A DNA stretch of 64,000 bases from Chloroflexota bacterium. GTDB taxonomy: Bacteria > Chloroflexota > Dehalococcoidia > UBA2247 > RBG-13-53-26. The stretch covers positions 23,883 through 87,882 of the forward strand of contig VGOM01000006.1 in NCBI GenBank assembly GCA_016875915.1, read 5' to 3'. A model generated the notes under the pieces. It did no database searches. It was not told where the DNA came from and saw nothing but the letters and a program-made list of their open reading frames with translations. This document shows, one piece after another, positions 1 through 7,122 of this stretch (its first letter is position 1; each line of letters starts with the position of its first letter). The position numbers and the translations under genes were made by a program.

Positions 1-315
1 CAGGCGGTGCAGAATGGGCAGGACGAAGGCGGCGGTCTTTCCGGTGCCGGTCTGCGCCAGGCCGATGAGATCCCGGCCCTGCATGACGGGGGGGATGGCC
101 TTCATCTGGATAGGCGTGGGGGTGACGTAGCCGGCCGCCTGCACCCCGGCCATGATGCTGGGGTGAAGGTGGAAGGCTTGGAAACCGTCCGTGGCGGATG
201 GAGAGGGACCCTGCGCGGGAACCGTCTCGGGAATGGGGGAATACCTGGTGTTCGACGCCGAAGGCAGTGATTCTGCTTCAATCAGCGCCGAGGGCGACTT
301 GCCCTGATGGCTCAT
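1..315 (-). CDS. DEAD-box RNA helicase, N-terminal part (cut by window edge)
   Basis: Reading the minus strand from the ATG at 315 gives 105 codons open to the window edge. Residues 1-42 are a low-complexity Ser/Pro/Ala extension. The helicase core then begins with the Q motif (GYVTPTPIQ, residues 62-70, with an upstream Phe) and Walker A motif I (AQTGTGKT, residues 87-94). These two motifs in this order define DEAD-box ATP-dependent RNA helicases, which remodel RNA duplexes in the cytoplasm. The start is supported by AGGAGGTC at 328-321, five bases upstream. The DEAD, SAT and C-terminal motifs lie outside the window, so the subfamily (RhlE-like or other) cannot be decided. Confidence 0.93.
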   Translation of the reverse strand, partial: MSHQGKSPSALIEAESLPSASNTRYSPIPETVPAQGPSPSATDGFQAFHLHPSIMAGVQAAGYVTPTPIQMKAIPPVMQGRDLIGLAQTGTGKTAAFVLPILHRL

Positions 316-629
316 TGGATGACCTCCTATCTCTAATACCCTGGCTAGAGTCCGGGTCATCCAACGCTTGAGAGAACTGGGAGTGGATTCTATGAAGCTT
401 GTAATAACCTAAACCGTAACCTTGGTTCAGTACTATACACCAAGGAGTCCCCGGTGTAAAGGGCATTTCGCCAGTCTCTTCCGCACCACCAAGAGACAAA
501 CCGGCTGTCATGGTATGAAATCTGTAAGACCCGAAGGCGCCATAGAGACAGGCATGCAAGACGCCGGTGATAGACTCGACTCGAACATCAGGCAACGGAC
601 ACACCCCAGAATCGAAGGGAAGGCGAGGC
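316..629. other. Divergent intergenic region with promoter-like site
   Basis: This 314-bp gap separates the divergent helicase and HD-GYP genes. On the plus strand TTGAGA (368-373), a 17-bp spacer and TATGAA (391-396) form a reasonable sigma-70 promoter for the HD-GYP gene. An inverted repeat, CCTTGGT at 420-426 and ACCAAGG at 439-445 with a 12-bp loop, could be an operator or a leader hairpin. No credible gene is seen; the open frames across this stretch have no ribosome binding site and no recognisable product. Confidence 0.4.
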
Positions 630-1682
630 ATGGCCGGAGAATCATTGCTGCTCCTGAGACTGAGCAAGGCGGTGGCCCATGTCAGAACAATAGAGCAGGA
701 GAAGGAAGAACTGCTGGCCCGCCTGCGCACCGTGGGAGAGACGGCTGACGACCCGACATGGGAGGTGGACGAGAAATGGATCTACACATCGGTCAGCTGC
801 AGTGCCAGCGCGATCCTGGGCCGCAAGCCTGACGATCTGATCGGCAAGCCCTTCTGCGACTTCATGCCCCTGAAGGAGACAAACCGCATGTCCCGCATGC
901 TGGCCTCCTTTGCCACCGCGGGGAAGTCATTCAGTCTCATCCAGAGCAACCACCTGCACCGGGACGGCCATTCAGTCAGCCTGGAGACCAGCGGCATACC
1001 CTTCTTCGACGAGGAGGGCAACCTGCGCGGCTACCGGGGCGTGCACCGGGACGTGACCCAGAGCAGGGAGGCCAGGGCTGAGGAGGAGCGGGTGCTGAAG
1101 AAGCTGGAAGGGACCGCGGACGGCACTATCCGGGCGATGACCCTTATGGCGGAGGTGAAAGACCCGACCATAGCCGGTCACCAGCAGAGGGTGGCCGACC
1201 TCAGTTGCGCCATGGCCACGCTTCTCAGCCTCCCCTACGAGCGGCGGGAGATGCTCCGCGTGGCGGCATGTCTGCACGACCTGGGCAAGACGTTCATTCC
1301 GGCGGAGATACTGAACAAGCCCGACAGGCTGACCCAAGAGGAGCTGGCCATTGTCAGGACCCACCCCCGGGCGGGATATGACGTGCTGACCAAAGCCGAG
1401 TTCCCCTGGGCCGTCGCCGATGCCGTGCTTCAGCACCATGAGAGGATGAATGGGTCCGGTTATCCGGCGGGGCTCAAGGGGGAGGAGATCATGCTCGAAG
1501 CCCGCATCATGGCGGTGGCCGACGTGGTGGAGGCGATGTGCTCCAAGCGGTCATACCGTCCGGCACAGCAACTGGACTCCGCCTTGAGGGAGCTGGCCAG
1601 GGACAAGGGTCAGCTCTATGACATCGATGCCGCGGAAGCATGCCTGACCGCCTTCCTGGATAAGGGCTTCAAGTTCGCCTGA
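630..1682 (+). CDS. PAS domain plus HD-GYP phosphodiesterase
   Basis: The product is 350 residues. An N-terminal helix (about 1-35) is followed by a PAS sensor domain (about 40-150), a short coiled linker and an HD-GYP domain (about 160-345). Catalytic signatures are visible: HDLGK, HPRAGYDVL, and HHERMNGSGYP, the last being the GYP-family metal and substrate motif. HD-GYP proteins hydrolyse cyclic di-GMP or related cyclic dinucleotides, and the PAS domain probably senses a ligand or redox state. The frame is open from 567, but I chose ATG 630 because GAAGGGAAGGCGAGG lies just upstream. Substrate and signal are inferred from family only. Confidence 0.88.
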   Translation: MAGESLLLLRLSKAVAHVRTIEQEKEELLARLRTVGETADDPTWEVDEKWIYTSVSCSASAILGRKPDDLIGKPFCDFMPLKETNRMSRMLASFATAGKSFSLIQSNHLHRDGHSVSLETSGIPFFDEEGNLRGYRGVHRDVTQSREARAEEERVLKKLEGTADGTIRAMTLMAEVKDPTIAGHQQRVADLSCAMATLLSLPYERREMLRVAACLHDLGKTFIPAEILNKPDRLTQEELAIVRTHPRAGYDVLTKAEFPWAVADAVLQHHERMNGSGYPAGLKGEEIMLEARIMAVADVVEAMCSKRSYRPAQQLDSALRELARDKGQLYDIDAAEACLTAFLDKGFKFA

Positions 1683-1716
1683 TGGCCGGGGCGGCCGACG
1701 GCCATCCCAGACCACG

Positions 1717-2247
1717 TCAATCCCCCGGAGCGCTTCCCACAGCGAAGAGGAGGCAGTCCCTCCGCCTGCCGTCTTTGACGACGTGCCTTCTTGACCTGCC
1801 TTCGAACCCGTAGCCGGCCTTCTCGAGGACCCTGGCCGAGGCCTTGTTGGAGGAGAACACGTAGGCATACACCCTGGCCAGCCGCAGATCGTTCAGGGCA
1901 TATGCTGAGAGCGCCTCCACAGCGGAGGTGGTGATCCCCTGTCCCCAGTACCTTTCGGCCAGCCAGTAGCCGATCTCCGCCTGGTGCCCATCCATCTTGC
2001 TCAAGCCGATGCCGCCGATGACCTGCCCGCCCATGTCGATGGCAAGGTTGATCTCGGTCTTCTTCCGCTTCCTGGCGGCCTTCAGGTTCTGGTCGATCCA
2101 GGAGAGGGCATCGGCAATGGTGTAGGGATAGGGGATGGTCAGGGTGGCCCTGGAGATCTTGGGGTTGTTGATGTTCTCCACGATGGAGTGCTCGTCTCCC
2201 TTCCTGTAGGGCCTGAGGTTGAATCGGGCCAGGCGGATGATGGGCAT
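1717..2247 (-). CDS. GNAT-family N-acetyltransferase (RimJ/RimL type)
   Basis: The product is 176 residues of the RimJ/RimL-like GNAT fold. The N-terminus reads IIRLARFNLRPYRKGDE, and the acetyl-CoA region includes WLAERYWGQGITTSAVEAL and the late NKASARVLEKAGYGFEG block typical of these enzymes. It would transfer acetyl from acetyl-CoA to an amine; the substrate (ribosomal protein, antibiotic or small molecule) cannot be told. The start at 2247 has AAGGTG upstream. The frame extends to 2286, but that extension looks non-coding. The gene is convergent with the HD-GYP gene, with a 34-bp gap. Confidence 0.85.
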   Translation of the reverse strand: MPIIRLARFNLRPYRKGDEHSIVENINNPKISRATLTIPYPYTIADALSWIDQNLKAARKRKKTEINLAIDMGGQVIGGIGLSKMDGHQAEIGYWLAERYWGQGITTSAVEALSAYALNDLRLARVYAYVFSSNKASARVLEKAGYGFEGRSRRHVVKDGRRRDCLLFAVGSAPGD

Positions 2248-2420
2248 TGCGCTACACCTTATAGAGCCAGCGGCGGCTGATGTCAAGGCGCTCCGCCGCG
2301 GTGCCGGTCAACAAGTGGTGTCAGCGATTTGATCCTATCTGAGGAGTGGTAGAATGGTGGAGAATCGGGGACGGGAGATGACATGCGTGCCCAGGGAAGG
2401 AAACGAGGAAGGGAGGGCCA

Positions 2421-2657
2421 ATGAGCACGGGTGAATGGGTCAAAGATGTTGTCAGGTCTGCGGTACGCAAGGAGCTTGGGGAGGAACCTCAGGGCATCAC
2501 CATGACCTCTACCAGGCTGACTTCGAAGAAGGTCTTCCCGGCATCAGCCTCGGTGAAGATGGCCGACGGCCGCACTGTTGAGGTGGCCATGACAATCGAG
2601 GCTGACATGTACAGGGATTTCAAGGTGATCCGGGGGAGCCGCAAGGAACCAGCGTAG
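2421..2657 (+). CDS. Small protein of unknown function (78 aa)
   Basis: A strong ribosome binding site (GGAAGGGAGGG) precedes the ATG, and codon use is GC-rich in third positions like its neighbours. The product is mixed charged, soluble and without a signal peptide, membrane segment or cysteines. It has a strand-rich middle (residues 25-60) in which KVFPASASVKMADGRTVEV could form a small beta sheet. I do not recognise the family. It stands alone between a GNAT gene and a repeat lipoprotein, both on the minus strand. Confidence 0.6.
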   Translation: MSTGEWVKDVVRSAVRKELGEEPQGITMTSTRLTSKKVFPASASVKMADGRTVEVAMTIEADMYRDFKVIRGSRKEPA

Positions 2658-2725
2658 CAGCGGGGTCAAGGCGGCTCGGCGGGCAACAGGACGGCCGTGC
2701 CAGTCTGACCGGGGATGCGTGGCCG

Positions 2726-4705
2726 CTACGCGACCATCCAACTGGCCGAATCAGCGAGAGTCCCGTCAGTAACCTCGACAGTTGACGACAGACTAGGCAT
2801 GACCAGGGTTACACTGAAGGTGTGGGTGCCGCCATCGGAGGGGGTGAAGGTGAAGGGGCCGGGGAGGGTGGCAGAGCCGTCTGTTGAGGCGAAGGTGACA
2901 GTCCCCGTGTAGCCCGTGGCCACGTTGTCATAGGCGTCGTAGGCGGTCACAGTCACATTGAAAGCCACTCCCGGGGTGGCGACCCCGCCGTCCGGCGTGA
3001 GATCAAGGCGCGTGGCAGCGCCGGCAGTGACGGTGAGCAGGGTGTCATCATTGATGACAGCGTAGGTAGCTCTGACGGTCCACGTGCCTACTTTGCGAGA
3101 AGTGTAGACATTGGCAGACCATGTACCACCATGGCCAGGCTGCAGTATGGAGAAGAGGGTGCTGGTGGTGACATCACCCAGACTGTTGTTGAACTGGTCG
3201 AAGGCCTCGACGGTGTAGGCTTGGCCGCTCCCGGCCACGACGCTGACGTTGTCGGGGGAGACAACGATGGAGAACGGAGTGGCGGCGGCGACGGTCAGAG
3301 TGGCAGTGGCGGTGAAGCTCTGGTAGCTGCCGGTGACGGTCCAGGTGCCCTTCTTCTGTGAGGCATAGACGTTGGCCAGCCAGCTGCCACCGGCGGCGGG
3401 CTGTATGGAGAAGCCGGTGCCGGCAGTGACGTCGCCCAGACTGTTCTGGAACTGGTCGAAGGCCTCGGCGGTGTAGGCCTGGATGTTCCCGGCTATGACA
3501 GTGCCCACCGCCGGGGAGATGACGATTGAGCCGGCCGCCGCCTTGGTGACTGTGAGTGAGGCGGTGTCAGTGCGGCCGGCGTAGCTGCCGGTGACAGTCC
3601 AGGTGCCCGCCTTGCGGGAGGTGTAGACGTTGGCCACCCATGAGCCGCCAGCGGCGGCATCCATCGAGAAGATGGTGCCGGTGGTGACGTCACCCAGGCT
3701 GTTGCTCAGCCGGTCGAAGGCCTCGGCGGTGTAGGCCTGGGTATTCCCGGCGATGATCGCGCTGGAGGCCGGGGAGATGACGATTGAGGCGACGGAGCCG
3801 GCGCCGACCGTGAGGGTCGCCGTGCCGGCGAGTCCGGTGTAGGTGCCGGTAACCGTCCAGGTGCCTGGTACCTGAGAGGTGTAGACGTTGCGGGCCCAAC
3901 TGCCTCCGGCGCCAGATTGAATGGAGAAGGCCGTCGCGGAGGTGACATCGCCCAGGCTGTTGTTGAACTGGTCGAAGGCTTCGGCGGTGTAGGCCCGGGT
4001 GCTGCCAGCGGTGATCGAAGCGGTGGCCGGGGAGATGACCAGGTAGCCGGCAGAACTGGTGGTGAAGGTGTGGTCATCCGAAAAGCCTTCGTGGTTCAGG
4101 GCGTCCTTGGATCTGACCCTGTAGTGATAGGTGCTGCCGGCGGTGAGCCCCGTCAGGCTGACGCTATGGCTGGTGACCAGGTTTGTATTCACTGCTGTGG
4201 CCTGACCGTACTGGTCGGTCAGGCCGTAGTCCACCTGGCTGGTGGCCGGCTCGCTGGTGGTCCAGGTGATGGTGGCGCCCACGCCGGTGATAGCGCCAGC
4301 GGCGACTCCGGTGATGAGCGGCGCGTCGATGTCCGGCGTGCCGAAGGTGCGGTCCGCCGAGAAGGTTCCGTTGCCGGCGGCGTCCTCTGAGTAGACCCGG
4401 TAGTGGTAGGTGGTGGCCGGGACAAGCCCCATCAGCCCCACTTCGTGGCTGACAGCCCGTCCGCTGCCCGTGGTGGTGCTCCGGCCGTACTGGTCAGTGA
4501 GGCCGTGGTCCACCCGGCTGGTGGCCGGCTCGTTGGTGGTCCAGGCAATGACGACGCTGGTGGCAGTCAGATCCTGCGTGGTGATGTCCGCGATCTCCGG
4601 CGCAACGGCATCCTGGACGCTCTGGCCGCAGCCGGCCAGGAGCAAAGCCAGCAGGACGGCGGCGGCCAGCGCCAGAGAGGCTCTTCTAGCGGATTCCCTC
4701 ATCAA
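2726..4705 (-). CDS. Secreted lipoprotein with two FN3-like domains and four tandem Ig-like repeats
   Basis: The product is 659 residues. It opens with a lipoprotein signal peptide ending in lipobox LLAGC (Cys26), so it should be a membrane-anchored extracellular protein. Two fibronectin-III-like domains (about 35-125 and 126-215) share SVVIAWTTNEPATSRVDHGL-type cores and THYHYRV-like ends. Four tandem 86-residue units follow (223-308, 309-394, 395-480, 481-566), each with ISPA, AEAFDQFxNSLGDVT and GTWTVTGxY motifs. A last bacterial-Ig-like domain (about 570-659) resembles cell-surface Big/filamin-type modules. There is no catalytic domain and no C-terminal anchor. A surface adhesin or structural role is an inference. 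Confidence 0.85.
   Translation of the reverse strand: MMRESARRASLALAAAVLLALLLAGCGQSVQDAVAPEIADITTQDLTATSVVIAWTTNEPATSRVDHGLTDQYGRSTTTGSGRAVSHEVGLMGLVPATTYHYRVYSEDAAGNGTFSADRTFGTPDIDAPLITGVAAGAITGVGATITWTTSEPATSQVDYGLTDQYGQATAVNTNLVTSHSVSLTGLTAGSTYHYRVRSKDALNHEGFSDDHTFTTSSAGYLVISPATASITAGSTRAYTAEAFDQFNNSLGDVTSATAFSIQSGAGGSWARNVYTSQVPGTWTVTGTYTGLAGTATLTVGAGSVASIVISPASSAIIAGNTQAYTAEAFDRLSNSLGDVTTGTIFSMDAAAGGSWVANVYTSRKAGTWTVTGSYAGRTDTASLTVTKAAAGSIVISPAVGTVIAGNIQAYTAEAFDQFQNSLGDVTAGTGFSIQPAAGGSWLANVYASQKKGTWTVTGSYQSFTATATLTVAAATPFSIVVSPDNVSVVAGSGQAYTVEAFDQFNNSLGDVTTSTLFSILQPGHGGTWSANVYTSRKVGTWTVRATYAVINDDTLLTVTAGAATRLDLTPDGGVATPGVAFNVTVTAYDAYDNVATGYTGTVTFASTDGSATLPGPFTFTPSDGGTHTFSVTLVMPSLSSTVEVTDGTLADSASWMVA
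3008..4039 (-). repeat. Four tandem 258-bp units inside the lipoprotein gene
   Basis: The same sequence (ggtcgaaggc and surrounding bases) recurs at 3196, 3454, 3712 and 3970, exactly 258 bp (86 codons) apart. The units differ mainly by substitutions, so the reading frame and register are intact. Exact spacing points to duplication of a single Ig-like module. It also means short-read assembly and copy number here could be unreliable. Confidence 0.85.
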
Positions 4706-4888
4706 GATCGCCAGTCAGCGGGCCTGAACGGCCCCGGATGCGATATCCGATCATGTAGTATGAAGCATTGCGGCCTGATGATCAAGGCACGGCCTCGACA
4801 CGTTCCCGTGGGACGTGATGACCAAAGTCACAGACCGGCACCAGGCAGGCTGGTAGGCTGACATCAAACGCGAGGGAGGTGAAGGAGT

Positions 4889-5116
4889 ATGTGGTGCTGG
4901 ACAGGTAGCGCAGGGTGGCTGATGCCGATTGGAATGCTGCTGATGGTGGTCTTCTGGGGGGCGGTGATCGGATTCGGGGTGTGGCTGCTATCCAGGTGGG
5001 TCAGGGGCTCGGACTCCGGAGGGAACGGCGCGCTGGCATTGGCCAGAGAACGCTACGCCAGGGGGGAGATATCGAAGGAGGAGTTCGAGAGGATCCGGAG
5101 AGACCTCTCCTGGTGA
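4889..5116 (+). CDS. Small membrane protein with C-terminal SHOCT domain
   Basis: The product is 75 residues: one transmembrane helix (about 11-36, rich in Leu/Val/Gly) followed by a SHOCT motif, LARERYARGEISKEEFERIRRDL. SHOCT is a short oligomerisation-associated domain found at the C-terminus of many membrane or phage proteins, with no fixed enzymatic role. The ribosome binding site is strong (GGGAGGTGAAGGAG). It lies 64 bp before a YHS-domain gene on the same strand, and this pairing is common near metal-handling genes. Confidence 0.85.
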   Translation: MWCWTGSAGWLMPIGMLLMVVFWGAVIGFGVWLLSRWVRGSDSGGNGALALARERYARGEISKEEFERIRRDLSW

Positions 5117-5180
5117 CTCCGAGTAGAGCGATTCCGAGAGGGGACACGCGCCAGGGCGTGTCCGCCGAAGGGGGTTGGAC

Positions 5181-5336
5181 ATGGCAATCGACCCGGTGTG
5201 CAAGATGACCGTGGATGAGAAGAAGCCGGCAGCCACATCCGACTACAAGGGCAAGAGGTACTACTTCTGCGCCCCGGGATGCAAGAGGGCCTTCGATCAG
5301 AACCCGGAGAAGTACCTCGTCGCCGAGAAGAAGTAG
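5181..5336 (+). CDS. YHS-domain mini-protein (51 aa)
   Basis: The reading frame from ATG 5181 encodes 51 residues beginning AIDPVCKMTVDEKKPAAT, followed by YKGKRYYFCAPGCKRAFDQNP. The DPVC...M and YFC..GC..F signatures are those of the YHS domain, which is found in metal-transporting ATPases and monooxygenases and is believed to bind metal. As a stand-alone copy it may be a metal chaperone or sensor; that is inference. GGGGTTGG precedes the start. It is probably co-transcribed with the SHOCT gene upstream. Confidence 0.88.
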   Translation: MAIDPVCKMTVDEKKPAATSDYKGKRYYFCAPGCKRAFDQNPEKYLVAEKK

Positions 5337-5364
5337 TCACTGCAGCGGCCCAGGGCAGGACGGC

Positions 5365-6114
5365 CTATGAGGCCGGGAAGGGGGCCGCCGAGGGAAGCCT
5401 TACCTCGGTGCTGGACTTGACCTGCCGGAGGAACTGGGCCATGATCCGGCTCTTGAACTGGTTGCGCTGGCGGACCGGGGCGACGAACTTGCCCTTGATC
5501 CAGATGCAGTTCGGTTCCACGTGGATGAGCACCCGGGGGCCGCTGACGGCCTCCTCCAGGAACTCGGGGTAGCCGTCCCGGAAGACCTCACGGACCTGCT
5601 GCAGATAGACCTCGTCCTCAGACCTGAGGATATCCTCCAGAAGCTCGGTGGCCTTCTTGACGTTGCTGTCGCGGCTGACCGGGATGCGCGCCTCGTCGAA
5701 CATGTAGTCGGAGGCAATGCGCTTCTGGCGGACCGAGTAGTCCTTGGAGTAGTTGAGGACCGCCTGATCGAGGACCACCAGGTTGGGCAGGTGCATGATC
5801 CGGCCAGTAAGCTCTCCCCCCAGCTTCTCGTCCTCCCCCACCTCGGCCAGGGTGGTGTGGATCAGGCCCACCCAGCGGACATCGCCCTTGATCTCTCCGA
5901 CACGGATCCTGTCACCGGGACGGTAGATCCCGGAGATGAGGATGTCGAAGTAGGCGAAGAAGCAGGCGATGTAGCGCTGCAGGGCGAAGGTCAGGCCGAA
6001 GGTGAGGATAGGCACGGCAATGGCCACCTTGGTTGAGTAGAGCATGGCCATGACCAGCCCGGTGAGGAAGGCCAGGACCAGCGTGAAGGCGATGGAGAAC
6101 TGCAGGATCCTCAT
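5365..6114 (-). CDS. MscS-like mechanosensitive channel family protein (copy 1)
   Basis: The product is 249 residues. It has two N-terminal hydrophobic segments (about 5-26 and 30-55), then the MscS-type beta domain with YRPGDRIRVGEIKGDVRWVGL and the LPNLVVLDQAVLNYS region, then a C-terminal alpha/beta part. It is shorter than E. coli MscS and lacks a clear third helix before the pore region. Its start overlaps the stop of the upstream wHTH gene by four bases (ATGA), so the two are translationally coupled. A close paralog lies at 53994-54719 on the other strand. Gating stimulus is not visible. Confidence 0.82.
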   Translation of the reverse strand: MRILQFSIAFTLVLAFLTGLVMAMLYSTKVAIAVPILTFGLTFALQRYIACFFAYFDILISGIYRPGDRIRVGEIKGDVRWVGLIHTTLAEVGEDEKLGGELTGRIMHLPNLVVLDQAVLNYSKDYSVRQKRIASDYMFDEARIPVSRDSNVKKATELLEDILRSEDEVYLQQVREVFRDGYPEFLEEAVSGPRVLIHVEPNCIWIKGKFVAPVRQRNQFKSRIMAQFLRQVKSSTEVRLPSAAPFPAS

Positions 6115-6506
6115 CGTTTGGATGGCAGCGGCGACGCCCCTCTCTCAGCGGTCCCTCCCGGGCCGGGTCGATGGCGACTGGAGCCCGGACGCCTGCCCCG
6201 AGGCCGGGGCGGCGGGGGATTGCCGGCCACCCTCTCCCAGGCCAGCGCCTCCAGGAAGTTGCCGATGGCGACGTGCTGATGCGTCTGATGGCGAAGCGGC
6301 ATGTTCAGGTCGATGGTGTAGGTGTTCCTCCTGCCTTCCTTCTTCTTTTTGATGTACCCGGCGGCCTCAAGATCGGCGATGATCCGGCGGATGGCCCTCT
6401 CCCGGACGCCGATGGACTCCGCCAGATCCAGGGCGGTTATCCGCGGGTGCTTGGCCAGCAGGCTGAGCACCAGGGCATGATTGGTGAGGAAAGTCCACTC
6501 AGACAC
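6111..6506 (-). CDS. Winged-helix transcriptional regulator (MarR/ArsR-like)
   Basis: The product is 131 residues. Residues 1-70 form a winged helix-turn-helix: ALVLSLLAKHPRITALDLAE, then VRERAIRRIIADLEAAGYI, then the basic wing KKKKEGRRNTYTI. The C-terminal 45 residues are Pro/Arg rich and probably disordered. It overlaps the downstream MscS-like gene by ATGA and presumably regulates it or the divergent plus-strand genes. The tail may partly reflect selection on the overlapping start and should be treated with caution. Confidence 0.8.
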   Translation of the reverse strand: MSEWTFLTNHALVLSLLAKHPRITALDLAESIGVRERAIRRIIADLEAAGYIKKKKEGRRNTYTIDLNMPLRHQTHQHVAIGNFLEALAWERVAGNPPPPRPRGRRPGSSRHRPGPGGTAERGASPLPSKR

Positions 6507-6555
6507 GGCATTCCTTCAAGAGGCTGGTGCAGAGCCACGGGCAGACCGAGGCTAT

Positions 6556-6584
6556 TTGACATGCCAGCCGCTCACAACTAGAAT
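6556..6584 (+). promoter_or_regulatory. Strong sigma-70-type promoter
   Basis: TTGACA at 6556-6561 and TAGAAT at 6579-6584 are separated by exactly 17 bp. The expected start near 6591 gives a leader of about 190 nt before the ATG at 6784 and would also feed hppA. The leader contains no obvious ORF with a ribosome binding site; GCAGAG and CTCTGC can pair across about 26 nt within it. Confidence 0.65.
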
Positions 6585-6783
6585 GATAACCCACTAGACG
6601 CGTCCCACCAGTCATGATTCGTAAAACACGGATACGGTAGCACAGCAGAGGACGGATTTCAACAGTGCTCGATGTACTCTGCCACTGCTCCAAGACAACC
6701 CTCGGCGCTCCCTTTCGTTCCCCAGGTCAGTCGGCTCTGCCGGCACTCGAGGGGCCCAGGCGGAGTCGCCAGGGTAAGTAGAG

Positions 6784-7068
6784 ATGTCCAAACCAGGCAG
6801 CTATGCATCCAGAAAGGGCGCGCCGCATCACCGGCGGAGGAGGGGAGGCCGGAGAGCGGGCGGCTTCAGACCTCCCGCGGCTGCGGCGCCAAGACCGCCT
6901 CTTCAGAGAAGCCCCACTCCCGGCACCGCACCACCTGCGCCCGATAGCCGAGCGCGCGTTCAGAAGCCGATCCCGGATCTGTCGCACGTGCGCCGCGACT
7001 TGATCAGGGTGGGACTAGTCGCCGGAGTGGTCATTCTGATTCTGATCATTCTCTGGCTGGTGCTGTGA
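6784..7068 (+). CDS. Basic Pro/Arg-rich protein with C-terminal membrane anchor
   Basis: The product is 94 residues. Residues 1-60 are rich in Arg, Gly, Pro and Ala, and residues 74-93 form a clean transmembrane helix (VGLVAGVVILILIILWLVL) at the extreme C-terminus, as in tail-anchored proteins. A ribosome-binding-like AGGGTAAG lies upstream. The overlapping frame 6803-7003 has no membrane segment and is less likely. I do not recognise the family. It sits 54 bp before hppA on the same strand, and an association with the pyrophosphatase membrane is possible but unproven. Confidence 0.5.
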   Translation: MSKPGSYASRKGAPHHRRRRGGRRAGGFRPPAAAAPRPPLQRSPTPGTAPPAPDSRARVQKPIPDLSHVRRDLIRVGLVAGVVILILIILWLVL

Positions 7069-7122
7069 AACCAGCGTGGCACCGAATCCCAGGATGTTTG
7101 ACGCAGTGGAGGAGATGAGTAG

